NCBI GenBank assembly: GCA_963575645.1
Contig: OY754465.1
Span: 57,249,901 to 57,313,900 of the forward strand
Direction of reading: 5' to 3'
DNA: 64,000 nt
Source of the DNA: Xanthostigma xanthostigma
Lineage: Eukaryota > Arthropoda > Insecta > Raphidioptera > Raphidiidae
Part shown: positions 1-10,515 of the stretch, piece after piece
Layout of the letters: each line of letters opens with the position of its first letter
How positions within the stretch are numbered: position 1 is the first letter of the stretch
Program-made: the position numbers and the translations under genes
The notes under the pieces: generated by a model
What the model was told of the DNA's origin: nothing
The model's input: only the letters and a program-made list of their open reading frames with translations
Database searches by the model: none

Positions 1-226
1 TTTATCAGTAAACCATCCTTATTTAGAGGATTAAAAAGAAAATCAGAAAGTTTTCGTGAGAGACCCCCTAATAACCCGTGAGTTGTATATTTGGTTTCGT
101 TTGACAAAAACGCAATTTTTGATTTCTGTTTATCAGTAAACCAGCCTTATTTAGAGGATTAAAAAGAAAATCTGAAAGCTCTCCTAAGAAACCCCCTAAA
201 AACCTTGAGTTGAAAATTTGGTCTTA
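1..226. repeat. Two-copy tandem repeat, 128-bp period
   Basis: A segment starting TTTATCAGTAAACCA at base 1 recurs at 129 with a few substitutions, for about 95 bp each time. The first copy begins at the window edge, so the array may extend further left. No coding potential was seen. Confidence 0.75.
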
Positions 227-847
227 TCCATTGAACGCAGTATCAGCTAGACGTCTGCACATACGAACGGACGGACGGACATCCAAAACTCGTTTTTTTC
301 CGTAGGGAAAGGACTACGAAAATTCATAATCCGTCGATTAGTTTTTTTTCACCATGACAACACTTTCTTTTTTCCTTTAGTCGCTCTAAAGTAAAAAAAA
401 TCCACTCAATACTAAAGTTCAATATCTAAGCGTGGATAATTAAAGAAACAAATCTTAAAATAAAATCACACTCAATTATAAATAGCAACAGAGTACTAAT
501 ACCAAATAACTTAAATACAGAGTGTTCCCTGCCGTTTGTTATACTGTTAGACTTTGAGTTGATTTATTTTGTTTTATAAATAGGCATACACTATAGACTA
601 TAGTGCTATCAAAGTGTTATGGCTTTTTGCGACAACATAAATACTCTCTACAATGTCGTCAAAACATAATATTATAGCGTTGTTCTGTCCGATCAATGTT
701 AGTATATTTTACAGTACTATAAAATTTGGTTCCTTCATCTTATGGCCATATTTACCGAACATATTATGTAGTTATTTATTCGATTCATTTGTTCTTCACG
801 TAACTATTCTTCCGAATAAATAGCGATAATTCAATTCATCAACTATA
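227..847. other. No gene recognised
   Basis: AT-rich sequence with frequent stops in all frames. The stretch 264-345, with a short ACGG run and the phrase GGAAAGGACTACGAAAATTC, reads like the edge of a dispersed repeat, but no second copy was seen here. Confidence 0.5.
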
Positions 848-1040
848 ATTATGTTTACTGCAGACTTCTATAGGGTATAAATATTTATTCGCCTGATAAA
901 ATAATAATGGCCGCCACATAGATATAATACCTAACCTATAAACGTGGTGTATTATTATATTTACAGTTTACTTTTGTTTTATTTGTGTTGTTTATTAACT
1001 TTTGGTGAAGTTGTAAAACATTAAAGTTAGTGGAAGTTTT
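848..1040 (+). repeat. Dispersed repeat G, copy 1
   Basis: It matches 38562-38771 over about 190 bp, including TTTATTCGCCTGATAAAAT, the phrase AATGGCC..CACA and the end TAGTGGAAGTTTT. The copies differ by small indels and substitutions. Type unknown; no terminal repeats or target duplication were defined. Here it abuts a reversed copy of repeat R1. Confidence 0.7.
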
Positions 1041-1196
1041 GGGTCCGTTTGACCTGTATCGTGCTCACAGACAAGCAGACTTTTGCCAAAAATATGCTTT
1101 TTAGGTTTGGGGACCTCAAAGCGAAAAATATTGTAAAATTTTGAAAAGTAAATTTTGACCTAAATTAGTACCATTCCGATTTCCAACACTTGTGGA
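1041..1196 (-). repeat. Dispersed repeat R1, reversed fragment
   Basis: The reverse complement reads TTCAAAATTTTAC..TTTTGAGGTCCCC and then ACACGATACAGGTCAAACGG. These phrases are also present at 45085-45410, 55490-55880 and 57130-57250. It is the 5' part of a composite repeat whose 3' part is seen at 7722-8103. Confidence 0.7.
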
Positions 1197-1807
1197 GTTT
1201 AAATGGTAAAGTATTGCTATTTAAAATGTACTAAAATGACAGAACAAACGGTAGTTTCTTAATTGAAAACGAGGTGTTTAGTTAACCGTTCTAAACTTTT
1301 TAGTGAGCACCATCCCGTATAATGAATTATAGCTAACCGCGCTGCAAAAACAAAGTCATGTGGAGTTTTTTTTTTATTGCCAAGGCACTTTAAATGTGTG
1401 TTTCACATGTCTCCTGCACCTTGTGTCATACCGAGAGACGTTCTCCGAGCGACGCTTTTCCGATGACGTGTTTCAAACACGAGGTCCACGCGTCCCCGAT
1501 TCGCGTCAGAGGGACCTCTCTCGCATGTGAGCTATAAACTCTTGTGACGGCGGTTCCTTATTTTGATTTTGGCGCTGCTACCTTTCTTGTCACCAAATTG
1601 AATCAGAGCCAGTATGACTACACTATTTTCAATTCTTCCTCCATCGTCACTTTGAGACAGTCTCCCTCAGGGGAAACATTATTATTATTAATATTTATTG
1701 AAGTTAATACTTCTTTAAAAACGGGAATAAACTCGTTTCCTTATGTAACGGAATTTGTCACGAAATTGTACTATTAGTAACTCTATATAAACAATGATTC
1801 TTTGTAA
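1197..1807. other. No gene recognised; GC-richer patch 1400-1560
   Basis: The only distinctive part is 1400-1560, which is clearly richer in G+C and CpG than its surroundings. A 77-codon open frame covers 1544-1777 but has no recognisable motif and no homologous copy here, so I do not call it a gene. Confidence 0.45.
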
Positions 1808-1878
1808 GCATTTGTGGCTCAGTGGTAGAATGCTGGCATAACACACGGCCAGCCCGGGTTCGATTACTGTCAAGTGCG
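1808..1878 (+). repeat. tRNA-like sequence, probably a SINE head
   Basis: This reads as a degenerate tRNA of Gly or Val type. The 5' acceptor strand GCATTTG pairs with CAAGTGC at the 3' end (one wobble). A D-arm/A-box GTGGCTCAGTGGTAGA and a B-box GGGTTCGATTA are present, and the anticodon loop region contains ATAACAC. The T-arm stem is broken, and there is an AT-rich tail, then a foldback, just downstream. A SINE head or tRNA pseudogene fits better than a working tRNA gene. Confidence 0.55.
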
Positions 1879-1929
1879 CGCAACAATTTGTTTTTTTTAT
1901 TAATTTTTTTTATTATTTTTATGTAGGTA

Positions 1930-2325
1930 TCCCAGAAGTCACGCACTTCCTCGTAGGGATCGAAAGAGAAAATTATTCTGAGACGAAAAGTCCTTAGCCA
2001 TTTTTTTAATCAGACGCGTAGATAATTAATTATTAATTAATGAAAGTGACCAATCAGGAGCGATTTGATTTGTTTTCCGATTTTATTTGTTTTTCTCCCG
2101 TATCTTGGATAACTGTCTTCCGTTGTCAGTCGTCTCTGATAATCTTTATTAAAAAAAACATCCAGTGACTGTCGGGAGAAAAACAAATAAAATCGCTCCT
2201 GATTTGTCACTTTCATTAATTAATAATTAATTATCTATGCGTCTGATTAAAAAATGGCTAAGGACTTTTCGTCTCAGAATAATTTTCTCTTTCGATCCCT
2301 ACGAGGAAGTGCGTGACTTCTGGGA
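1930..2325. mobile_element. Foldback element, about 155-170 bp arms
   Basis: Left arm 1930-2100 and right arm 2173-2325 are near-perfect reverse complements. The left arm has about 18 extra bases near 2063-2080. The outer ends read TCCCAGAAGTCACGC and its complement. No clear target duplication was found. It follows the tRNA-like sequence closely, so the two could form one unit. Class unknown. Confidence 0.75.
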
Positions 2326-2538
2326 CACCCGGTATATAAAATTTTCGACTAATTTATCAGAATAATACTTGAGCTAAAAGAACAATATTTGCAGTAAACC
2401 TGTGAAAATTTTGTTGTCTGCTTGTGTTTTCTTATTTATTAGTTGTAGTAAACCTGCGAAAAAATTAAAAATTTGTTACGAGAACGCATTACAGAAGTGA
2501 AACTTCTAGTTGCAAATCATACAATTGCATTTGGACAA

Positions 2539-2635
2539 GTGGAAAAAATGTGTTACGAGATAGTTTCACGTTCAGATTAACTTATACAGACGAAATATCT
2601 GAACGTGAAACTATCTCGTAACACATTTTTTCCAC
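2539..2635. repeat. Perfect 39-bp inverted repeat, 19-bp loop
   Basis: Bases 2539-2577 and 2597-2635 are exact reverse complements, starting GTGGAAAAAATGTG. Perfect arms suggest a recent insertion or selection for symmetry. Just upstream, a short phrase (GTAAACCTG..GAAAA) is repeated near 2395 and 2448. Confidence 0.85.
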
Positions 2636-2700
2636 TACAGGTCAAGCTAATATAAGCGTGTTAAAAAAAAGATCGTGAGTAGAAAAGTGTTTCATGTATA

Positions 2701-3030
2701 AGAATGAAGCGCTTCAGAAGCGCCGTCGTTCGATTGAATATTTAACGATCGCGTCGTATCTTTTTTCGTAGCCGCACAGATGTGCGTTGCGCTGCCATAA
2801 TTCAGCCGGTCGGCGTTTTGGCTCGACACACGGCACGGGGCACCTCTCGTGTGCGACTGACGTACGTGTTAATGTAATATGTAAACGCAAGCCTACGAAC
2901 ACGTGCCCAGTTTCGTTCGAAAGGTGGTCGCACGCATCATTATCGGCTCACTCGTTCCGGGCTGCGTCAAACTCTGGGAGATTGTTCCAACAAACGCGAG
3001 CGATTTATTGTGAACTTCTAATGAACTGAA
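2701..3030. other. GC-rich, CpG-rich island without a clear gene
   Basis: This block is markedly richer in G+C and CpG than the flanks. It has open frames on both strands (80 codons at 2787-3029 on plus, 62 codons at 2714-2902 on minus) but no motif I recognise. It could be a promoter or 5' exon of a gene, an old element, or a coding remnant. The minisatellite begins just downstream. Confidence 0.4.
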
Positions 3031-3072
3031 GAGAATTTTATAATTTTTTCATAGCCACGTTTCGTAGGAAGT

Positions 3073-4430
3073 ACTGAAAGAGACTATTTTGGGTGATATT
3101 TATCTTGAGGAGATTATTTTGTGAGAGTTGTCTTGAGGAGATTATTTTGTGAGGGTTGTATTTTGTCAGAGCTATCTTGGAGACAATATTTCGTGACACT
3201 TATGTAGAGATTATTTCGCAAAGGTTTTCTTAAAGAAATTTATTTGTGAAAGTTATTTTTGAAAGATTATTTAATGAGAGTTATCCGGGAGAGTATATTT
3301 CGTGGTAGTTTTGTGAGACACTTATCTCAAGGAGATTATTTTGTGAGGGATGTTTTGGGGAGATTATTTGTGAGGGTTGTCTTGGGGAGATTATTTTGTC
3401 AGAGCTATCTTGGGGAGAATATTTCGTGACACTTATGTAGAGATTATTTCGTGACATTTATCTTGGAGAGATTATTTCGCGAAGGTTGTCTTGGAGAAAT
3501 TACTTTGTGAGAGTTATCTTAGAAAGATTATTTAATGAGAGTTATCTGGGAGAGTATATTTCGTGGTAATTTTGTGTGACATTTATCTTAAGGAGATTAT
3601 TTTGTCAAAGCTATATTAGGGAGAATATTTCGTGACACTTATGTAGCGATTATTTCGTGACATTTATCTTGGAGAGACTATTTTGCGTAGGTTAAGTCTT
3701 GGAGAAATTATTTTGTGAGAGTTATCTTGGAAATATTATTTAATGAGCGTTATCTTGAAGAGAATATTTCTCGGTACCATGAAATGATTATTTCGTGGCA
3801 AAGTTTGAAGAGATTATTTCGTAAACGTTATTTTGGAGAAAATATTTCGTGACATTTATGTATAGATTATTTCTTGGAGAGACTATTTTGCAATGGATAT
3901 CTCAGAGAAATTATTTTATGATAGTTATCTTTGAAAGATTATTTATTGAGAGTTGTCTAGGAGAAAATATTACGTGGTCCTTATGGAAAGATTGTTTCGT
4001 GACACATCTTGGAGAGATTATTTTATGAATTTTATCTTGGAAGGATTATGTAATGGGCGTTATTTTGGAGAGAATATTTCTTGGTATTTATGAAGAGATT
4101 ATACTAACAATTTTCTGTTGAACTGTAGAGATAGTGTGAATCCGGGAGAATATATTTCGTGGTACTTTGTAGGTATTGATTATTTCGTGACACATCTTGG
4201 AGAGATTATTTTGTGAAACTAATCTTTGAAAGGTTATTTAATGAGCGTTATCTTGGAAAAAATATTCTTTGGTATTTATGAACAGATTATTTTATGACAC
4301 ATCTTTGAGAGATTATTCTAACAATTTTCTGTTGAAATGTAGAGATTGTGTGACTAATTTTGTCGTGATTTTCGTGACTGCTTCGTGACTTTTGAAAAAT
4401 TGCTCACTTTAGGTAGAAAGCATCTGTGAA
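3073..4430. repeat. Degenerate minisatellite, unit about 26-30 bp
   Basis: The array is built from diverged copies of a unit like GAGATTATTTTGTGAGAG plus a TTATCTTG tail. A higher-order pattern is visible: blocks with TTAATGAG recur at 3271, 3532, 3740, 3943 and 4237, and a longer block (CTAACAATTTTCTGTTG) recurs at 4104 and 4318. Stops occur in all frames. The 3' end merges into the region before the LINE fragment. Confidence 0.85.
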
Positions 4431-4439
4431 AGATCGTTT

Positions 4440-5643
4440 AGATCCGGATTTGGATTTTCTTCAGAATGGAGCTAAAAAAATGTAAGTATTACTTACCTCA
4501 AGGTAGTAATTTAGGACCTTTGCTCTTTCTATTTTTTACTAATGATCTACCAAATTATATCAACATAGGCAAAATAATTATGTACGCGGATGATGTTACG
4601 GTATTGATAGCGGCATCTACCTTAAATGAAGCTGAGCTGAAAATAAAAATGGTAATTGACCAGTTTACTGATTACTGCAATAGAAACCAGCTTATTGTAA
4701 ATTTAACTAAAACTACGTGTATGCAGTTCAGGATCAGGAATCCTGCAGATGTTAATAAGAGTAATTTTAAATGTGACTTAACAATATGTAAATACACTAA
4801 GTTTCTAGGGGTAGTAATAGATGAAAATTTTAAATGGATTCATCAAATAAATAACATCTGTAAAAAACTTAATTACTATTGTTACCAAATAAGACAAATG
4901 AAAAAAATTTATGATCAAAAGATGCTGTTACATTTTTATCACGCTTTTGTCGCTTCTTGCATAAGTTATGCCATAGTTGTTTGGGGTGCTTCTATAGAAC
5001 GAGATAGAGTTTTCATTATTCAAAAGAAAATTTTAAGAATAATATTTAACAAAGGAAGTAGAGAGTCATGTCGTCAACTATTTAAAGCAAACAAAATATT
5101 AACATACTACGGGATTTATGCTCTTGAACTGCTTACGCAGATGCATAACCTACATTATTTCAGTAAATTAAACGAAAAAAATAAATTTTATTTCACTCGA
5201 CCTACCAAAACGTCTATTAAGCATAATACAACATTTTTTGAAAAAAGTCCTATATATATTGGCTATAAAATCTACTCAAATCTACCGGATGATATTAAAT
5301 CTAGCAGTATCACCATTAATTTTAAAAAACGTTTGAAAAAGTACTTTTTAGAATCTGTGCCTTATGATCTAAATGATCTTTTATTGTAATGTATTTTATA
5401 TTTTTCGACGATTTGTATCCAATTTGGCTACACAAATATAATTAATAATAATACTATACACTTTTGCACATAATTATGTATTTTGCAATCAAAATTGTTC
5501 TATGTATAGTGTAGATGCATATCTTAATATCTAATGTATATTTTTTTTTATCTGCGTATTTTCTTGCATTTTGACTTGTCATATTCAATTGTATTGACAA
5601 CATGACCAATAAAATATTATTATATTATTATTATTATAATAAT
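4440..5643 (+). mobile_element. 5'-truncated non-LTR retrotransposon (LINE)
   Basis: It contains the 3' part of a reverse transcriptase gene, a short 3' UTR with AATAAAA near 5609, and a terminal ATT-rich tail at 5612-5643. The 5' endonuclease region and most of the polymerase fingers are missing, as is usual for aborted LINE insertion. The 5' junction lies near the end of the minisatellite and is not exact. No target duplication was identified. Confidence 0.85.
4466..5389 (+). pseudogene. Reverse transcriptase C-terminal part (LINE ORF2 remnant)
   Basis: The 307-residue open frame carries the non-LTR reverse transcriptase palm and thumb. LPQGS is at residues 10-14, FTNDLP at 24-29, and the catalytic YADD at 40-43. 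FLGVVID at 113-119 is the conserved block after the palm. YAIVVWG (168-174) and QKKILRII (186-193) are typical of the C-terminal region in jockey/CR1-like LINEs. In an intact element the protein copies element RNA at a nicked target. Full ORF2 proteins are roughly 900 residues or more, so the endonuclease and the N-terminal part of the polymerase are missing. The first ATG is simply the first in frame and is not a natural start. The frame is undamaged to the stop, so the insertion may be fairly young. Confidence 0.88.
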
Positions 5644-5680
5644 TAGTTTATAATAGTAATAATAAACTAATTATTAATTA
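5636..5680. repeat. AT-rich palindrome at the LINE tail
   Basis: AATAATTAGTTTAT and ATAAACTAATTATT form an inverted repeat with a short loop, overlapping the 3' tail of the LINE. It may be chance in such AT-rich sequence. Confidence 0.5.
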
Positions 5681-6476
5681 ATTATTATATTTTTTTTGGA
5701 TACTAATTAACTGTGTTTGAAATTTAGTCGAAAATTATATTTATTGATTCATTAAGTCTGAAAAATTAGTCGTAAATTTTATTTGTTTTTATCAAGATTT
5801 TATTAATTGTTGGAATTTTTGGGAGCTTTTAGAGCATTTTTCCACACTTTAAACATAGTCGATTTCAAAGCTGATTGCGTTTTGTTTCAGTTGAACACGC
5901 CTGTGTCTGAGACAGTCTGACAGAGTAGGTGCAACCCAGCAATTTTATTTTTATTACCAAATTTTACAGTTCCTCTATCTTTTATACGTGCGAAAGTGTG
6001 AAATGTAAACTTGTACAATGAAACACACCTTTTTTATTATGTTTGGCAATTAAATTGAGACGCAAATATTTTTTATTTTGAGTTTGTCTTTTTGGTATTT
6101 AGTGACGTTATTTTGTTATTTTCATAACAAAACTAACTGAAAATATTTTTAAGGTCACTAAGTGACGGTCGTTTAGAGTCAATTATGTCTATTTTTTTGT
6201 AGTCAATTAAAAATCCATTACGGAGATTTTGTGATTTAAATTTATAAATGATTTATTTTTTTGGGAAAACTGTTATTTTTTGTTGTTGACACCAAGTTAT
6301 TTTTTTTAAAGCAGAAAATCTGAGGTGGCTACAAAAACATTTTTAAATTGATAGATTCAAATGAAATTTCGTACACATGTTGGAAATTGGAATCTATCAC
6401 CCCGTAAAGCTCGATGGGTATAATAGAACGATTTTTAAGGGTTGTTTTAAGAGATTAAAACATTTTGGAGCTCAAA
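5681..6476. other. No gene recognised
   Basis: Low-complexity AT-rich sequence, with many T-runs and stops in all frames. No repeat copy from elsewhere in the window was recognised. Confidence 0.5.
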
Positions 6477-6934
6477 TACTCCGAAAAAAATACCGAGTGG
6501 TGTAGCGTAATGGTGAGAGCACTAGACTCGCATTCGAGAAGTACTGGGTTAGAATCCCGGCGGGTGCAGATGTGACTGGAACCTTCTCCTTCAACCTCTC
6601 GCGGAGAAACGGTAATTCCTGTACTGGCCATCTTGTTGTTGTTTTCCATGGTTTCCCTCAATAATTCCAGATAAATATTGAGATGGTTCCTGATTCAAGG
6701 CCATATGGCCGATTACTCCTCTGCTCAAAAATTTACCTACCTTATTCTAATATCCTGATATTTCTTAATTCGCCCATTGCTATTAATTAAAGTTGAAGTT
6801 GAAAAAATATAGAAAATAACGGGAAACACGGTAGATGGAAAATAGTAATGGTGCGAATAGCGTCTGTTATAACATAAAGTCGAGAAACGAACGTTAAACC
6901 CATTATTATTATTATTATTATTATTACTCCGAAA
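6477..6934 (+). mobile_element. tRNA-derived SINE, copy 1, with 10-bp target duplication
   Basis: The head at about 6492-6570 has a Pol III A-box (GTGGTGTAGCGTAATGG) and B-box (GGGTTAGAATCCCG). An unrelated body follows, then an ATT microsatellite tail (6903-6924). The element is flanked by TACTCCGAAA at 6477-6486 and 6925-6934. A second copy lies at 59521-60174. Such elements have no protein and move using a LINE enzyme; the shared ATT tail with the LINEs here suggests which kind. Confidence 0.88.
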
Positions 6935-7110
6935 TAATTGTGAAAATCGGTTAACCCTTTAGAGCTAGACTTACAAAATTTATGAAAAAAACACTAAGAA
7001 GCCCAAAATAATAAAGTTTTGAGGTCGGTACGAATTTAAATAATTAGATTGGCGCCGACCTTAAAACTTCAGTATTTTACTTTTTTGAAAGTTCAATTTT
7101 TTAGTTTTTA

Positions 7111-7310
7111 GGCGCGATTAGCGTAAGCTAAAGCGCCTTATATGTACTCGCTTTGTCTGTGAATCTGTGAGTCACGCTTTTTGTATCCAGCGTACAGCCC
7201 AAACGCCTTAACCGATTTTAAAAAACTTTTTTTTGTTCGATTCGTCTCCGGGTAACTTAAATCCTAACGTCGCTTGATTTTTGAATTTTGACCCCAGAGG
7301 GGAGCAATAA
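7111..7310 (+). repeat. Dispersed repeat with Helitron-like wording
   Basis: Contains GGCGCGATTAGCGTAAGC, then a passage with CGCTTTGTCTGTGAATCTG and AACCGATTTTAAAAAAC. Phrases such as 'accgatttta' recur in the Helitron-like repeats of this window. It runs straight into the repeat at 7311. Boundaries and class are uncertain. Confidence 0.4.
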
Positions 7311-8103
7311 AGAAAAAACGAAGTTTTTTGCTTATAACTCACTCAATTTAAATCAGATCGGTTCGAAACCTGTCTTAAACGAAAGAGGAGAAAATTTTAC
7401 ATAAATTTCGTACAACAGAATTTGCCAAAACAGGTTTTTTATACAAATTTATTTAGAAATAAATTCAATTTGATATAATCGATGGCAAACATCTTTCGGT
7501 TATCTCTCTCTGTTGCACGGTTTAATATGGTAATATAAAGATTACATTTGTTCTGTCTTAAAATAAAACGATTGCATTTGTTCAAAAACGGATGGCATTT
7601 CAAATATTTGTGAAATGCAACGCCTTCTGAGTTAATAATTTGAATAACTAATTATTAGAACATAATAAGTACTTTGACAGATGCAAACGTCATTTTTGAC
7701 ATTTCTTACCATTCCGACACCACGGATGAGCGGATTGAAACCAAATTTTGGGAGGATGTTTGATATGCAAATATGAAGTGGCCTATTGTTTTTTTGGGAA
7801 CATCGGCGCATGCGTAAAAGAGTATATCTTTTATAATGTTGTTTTATATAATAATAATATAGTTTTTAAAAAGACTTATTATTTTATCTATTTTTACATG
7901 AAAGTTTTGTAAACTTTTTGGGGAAAATCGGCGCATGCGCAAAAGAGATATGGGCTATGACGTTGTTTCTTATATAATAATGCTTTACATTTCATAACGG
8001 TTGATTATTCTATCTGTTTTACAAGAAATTTTTGTATTTTATTTCGGGAAAAAACGGCGCATGCGCATCAGAGATATATGTTATTACAAGAAAAATAAAA
8101 TAA
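7311..8103 (+). repeat. Composite dispersed repeat R2/R1 with three 125-bp units
   Basis: This matches 20110-20840 over most of its length: TTTAAATCAGATCGGTT, GAAAGAGGAGAA, GTGAAATGCAACGCCTTCT, and TGAGCGGATTGAAACC. At the end, a block starting GGGAACATCGGCGCATGCG is repeated at 7795, 7920 and 8045 (period about 125 bp). Copies elsewhere carry one or two blocks. GCGCATGCGC is a palindromic core. No open frame. It is probably the 3' part of a non-autonomous element. Confidence 0.75.
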
Positions 8104-9072
8104 TAATAAAAAGAAAGTTTTTATTGAAATGTACCAAAAGTGAAATATAATTATTTTAATAATTTAGGGTAATAATTATAAAAAAGTTGGTTGTGACTTA
8201 TTATTAATAAATTATTAAAATGATTTTTTCCTTTCTGTGTTTCAATATTTTCAACTGTAATTTTTTTCGTAGATTAAGTTAATTAAATTATATTATTAAG
8301 CTCAAAGTGTCGTTAAAAATATGCAACAATTTTCAAACATAACGCCGGGGTATATTTTATAGAATTTCGCGCCTTGTAATTCTTGAATTACTTGTGTCTT
8401 CAGACAATATTTTTTTTTATTAAAATTGGAAGGACCCTGTCGTCCAATTAACTGGCATTTTTTTTTGTTACAATAACACCACTTATACGGTAGTATAGGC
8501 TTATAACCTTAGAAATTGAAACGTATTCCAAGTCATATTACAGAATCACGAGGCGTTTCTGTGTATCTTTGTTCGTTAACGCCGTCAATAAATCAGGTTG
8601 CCGGTGTTCGATACATCATCTGACTAGAATAGAATATTCTGCACGAGGTTATTTTTAGTTTATAGAGCAGCGGCTCCGAAACTTTACATTCCAAGACTGA
8701 CCTATACGTATACCAGCCGATAACAATCAGTGGTATAAAAACACACGACGCAGCATTATAGCAATTTCAGTGATAATCTTAACGCGCAATTCTCTGCATC
8801 CAAGGTTTTTTTTGTGTAGAGAAAAAAATAATGCATCTGTACATTGTTTACAATTTTTGTTAGGCATTTTTTAGATGGGTAAAATCTTATGAGTTCGCGT
8901 CACCGACATGCTAATGTTAACAGTATATCTGTAGCTATCCAATATTGCGTGCTGCGCTTGGCTAGAGCGCGCGCAGCCAATACACATTTTTACATTGTAT
9001 AAATATCGTATACGTAGTTTTTTTTGCATATCTTGACTCTAATTTTCATTATTGTAACATTAGTGCTGTGTT
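8104..9072. other. No gene recognised
   Basis: AT-rich. A phrase near 8668 (GAGCAGCGGCTCCGAAACTTT) resembles hAT terminal repeats, but no matching end was found. Nothing else was supported. Confidence 0.4.
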
Positions 9073-9624
9073 AAACTGATTCTTCTTTTTTAACAGCCTG
9101 TAAAAATCAAATAGATGATCACATACTTTAAGTAACTTTTTAGTCAAAACTCAAAAATAAACGAGGAACGTGCTTTCAAAGTGTAATTAAATTTTTTTTT
9201 AATTTTATTTAATTAATTTAAAAGCCCGATTAACACACGCGAAGAAATGATAGCAGGAATCGGAAATGTATCACAAATAATTCGCGGAAGGCCCTTATCG
9301 CTACCGCAAGCATGTACAGAAGCATGGACGCTGATTACCTCAGCTGTTGAGCGTCTATAATTCACAATCTCTCTCTACAGAAGCATGGCTATGACGCACT
9401 CTTCTTTGTGTCCAACAAAACGGGGACAACTTCGAACAATTTTTGTGAATATTTGATAATGACATAACATATTTCTGTAGTGACATAACATAACGCCAGG
9501 ACTGACCTCAAAATTTAATAAAGTCCATTCGTCTTCCATTTTTGAGTTTTGATATTAGAGTTACTTGAAAATATATTTGTTCGTCTATTTGGTTTCTACA
9601 CGCTGTTAAAAAAAGAATCAACTT
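9073..9624. mobile_element. MITE family E, copy 1, long inverted ends
   Basis: The ends are inverted repeats of about 60 bp (core TTTTAACAGC.TGTA, then GTAACT). The interior matches 56585-57064, including ACACGCGAAGAA, ACAAAACGGGGACAACTT and GACATAACATA. No coding capacity. Compared with copy 2, this copy carries an extra insertion at 9328-9375. Transposase class not established. Confidence 0.8.
9315..9388. repeat. 48-bp insertion between 13-bp direct repeats
   Basis: TACAGAAGCATGG occurs at 9315-9327 and 9376-9388 and encloses 48 bp that are absent from the sister MITE copy (one related 13-mer near 56804). The insert shares GAGCGTCTATAAT and ACAATCTCT with 18666-18716, and a related form is at 51375-51428. 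It is too short for an ordinary transposon. A tandem duplication that captured new sequence is a possible alternative. Confidence 0.65.
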
Positions 9625-10234
9625 AAAAATCATTCTGTATAAGTAAAGTTTTTCATAGTTTTAAGTTTTCAGTTTCGTCGGCAGTCCTTAATGACTGCCC
9701 TTTTTTATTTTGCAATTAATTATTTGCTTCCTAAATTACTACCGTGAAAGTCGCTAGCGATTTAACGACATCGCTAAATTGAATCAAACTTAGAATAGAA
9801 CCGAATTTGACCGCTGTCATGTTATGTTCGCATCATTACCAGTTATTATTTCATTTGTTTCTGCGAACCTGTACAACTTTTCTCGACTGTCAGAATCTGT
9901 TTCCCGAAGGCAACGCTTGCAAATACCGTGAAAAGTGTCGTCTTTCTTCTTTCCTTTGTGTGCGAGATAAATGAAAATTCACAATTATATTTTTGGATGG
10001 TCACAGATGATGTGAAGGTCGCTGTACGATTATTTGGATCAGGGGCGTTTCAGTTTATTTACGACCCCCCTTAAACTATACTATTATTTTTGGTTTATTG
10101 TCCACATAAAATATGACCATTTTTTGATTTAAAAAACTTTATATTTTCAATCTTTACTATCTCAAAAACTAGGGTTCCGAACCACGAAAAATCATAAATG
10201 AAAAATAATTTATGACTTTAAACCAATAAGTATT
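9625..10234. other. No gene recognised; one short hairpin
   Basis: GGCAGTC and GACTGCC at 9680-9699 form a 7-bp stem followed by a T-run, inside otherwise AT-rich sequence. No gene was found. Confidence 0.4.
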
Positions 10235-10515
10235 AGAATATCTGTATAAAAATCTCGTGTCACCATTTTGGCCGCGCTAATCACCGAAACCACTGAACCG
10301 ATTTTAATGAAATTTTGCAAATGTGTCTTGCTTGGTGCAACTTACGCTATAGGTGGTTTTTATGAAATATTTTGCAAAAGATGGTAAAACAAAAAACATT
10401 GTTTATAGGGCTGTCCCAAATAAAAGTCTTGCTTGAATTTGTAAATTTTTTAATAAGTTATATAATTGTACACACTGATTCTATGCGGACGAACTCGCGG
10501 GAAAAAGCTAGTTGT
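10235..10515 (+). mobile_element. Helitron-like non-autonomous fragment
   Basis: Contains TTTTGGCCGCGCTAATC, GAACCGATTTTAATG and GTGTCTTGCTTGG, shared with 30340-30657. It ends near CTAG (10508-10511), as the Helitron-type ends here do. The interior differs from the other copy. No helicase gene is present. Confidence 0.6.

Noticed and set aside
3073..4430. Coding sequence for a repetitive protein
   Set aside because: Stop codons occur within the unit (for example TTGTGA) in all frames and the unit length is not constant or a multiple of three.
9680..9711. GC stem followed by a T-run, like a bacterial terminator
   Set aside because: The surroundings are eukaryotic repeats with no bacterial gene nearby; a 7-bp stem beside T-rich DNA is expected often in such sequence.
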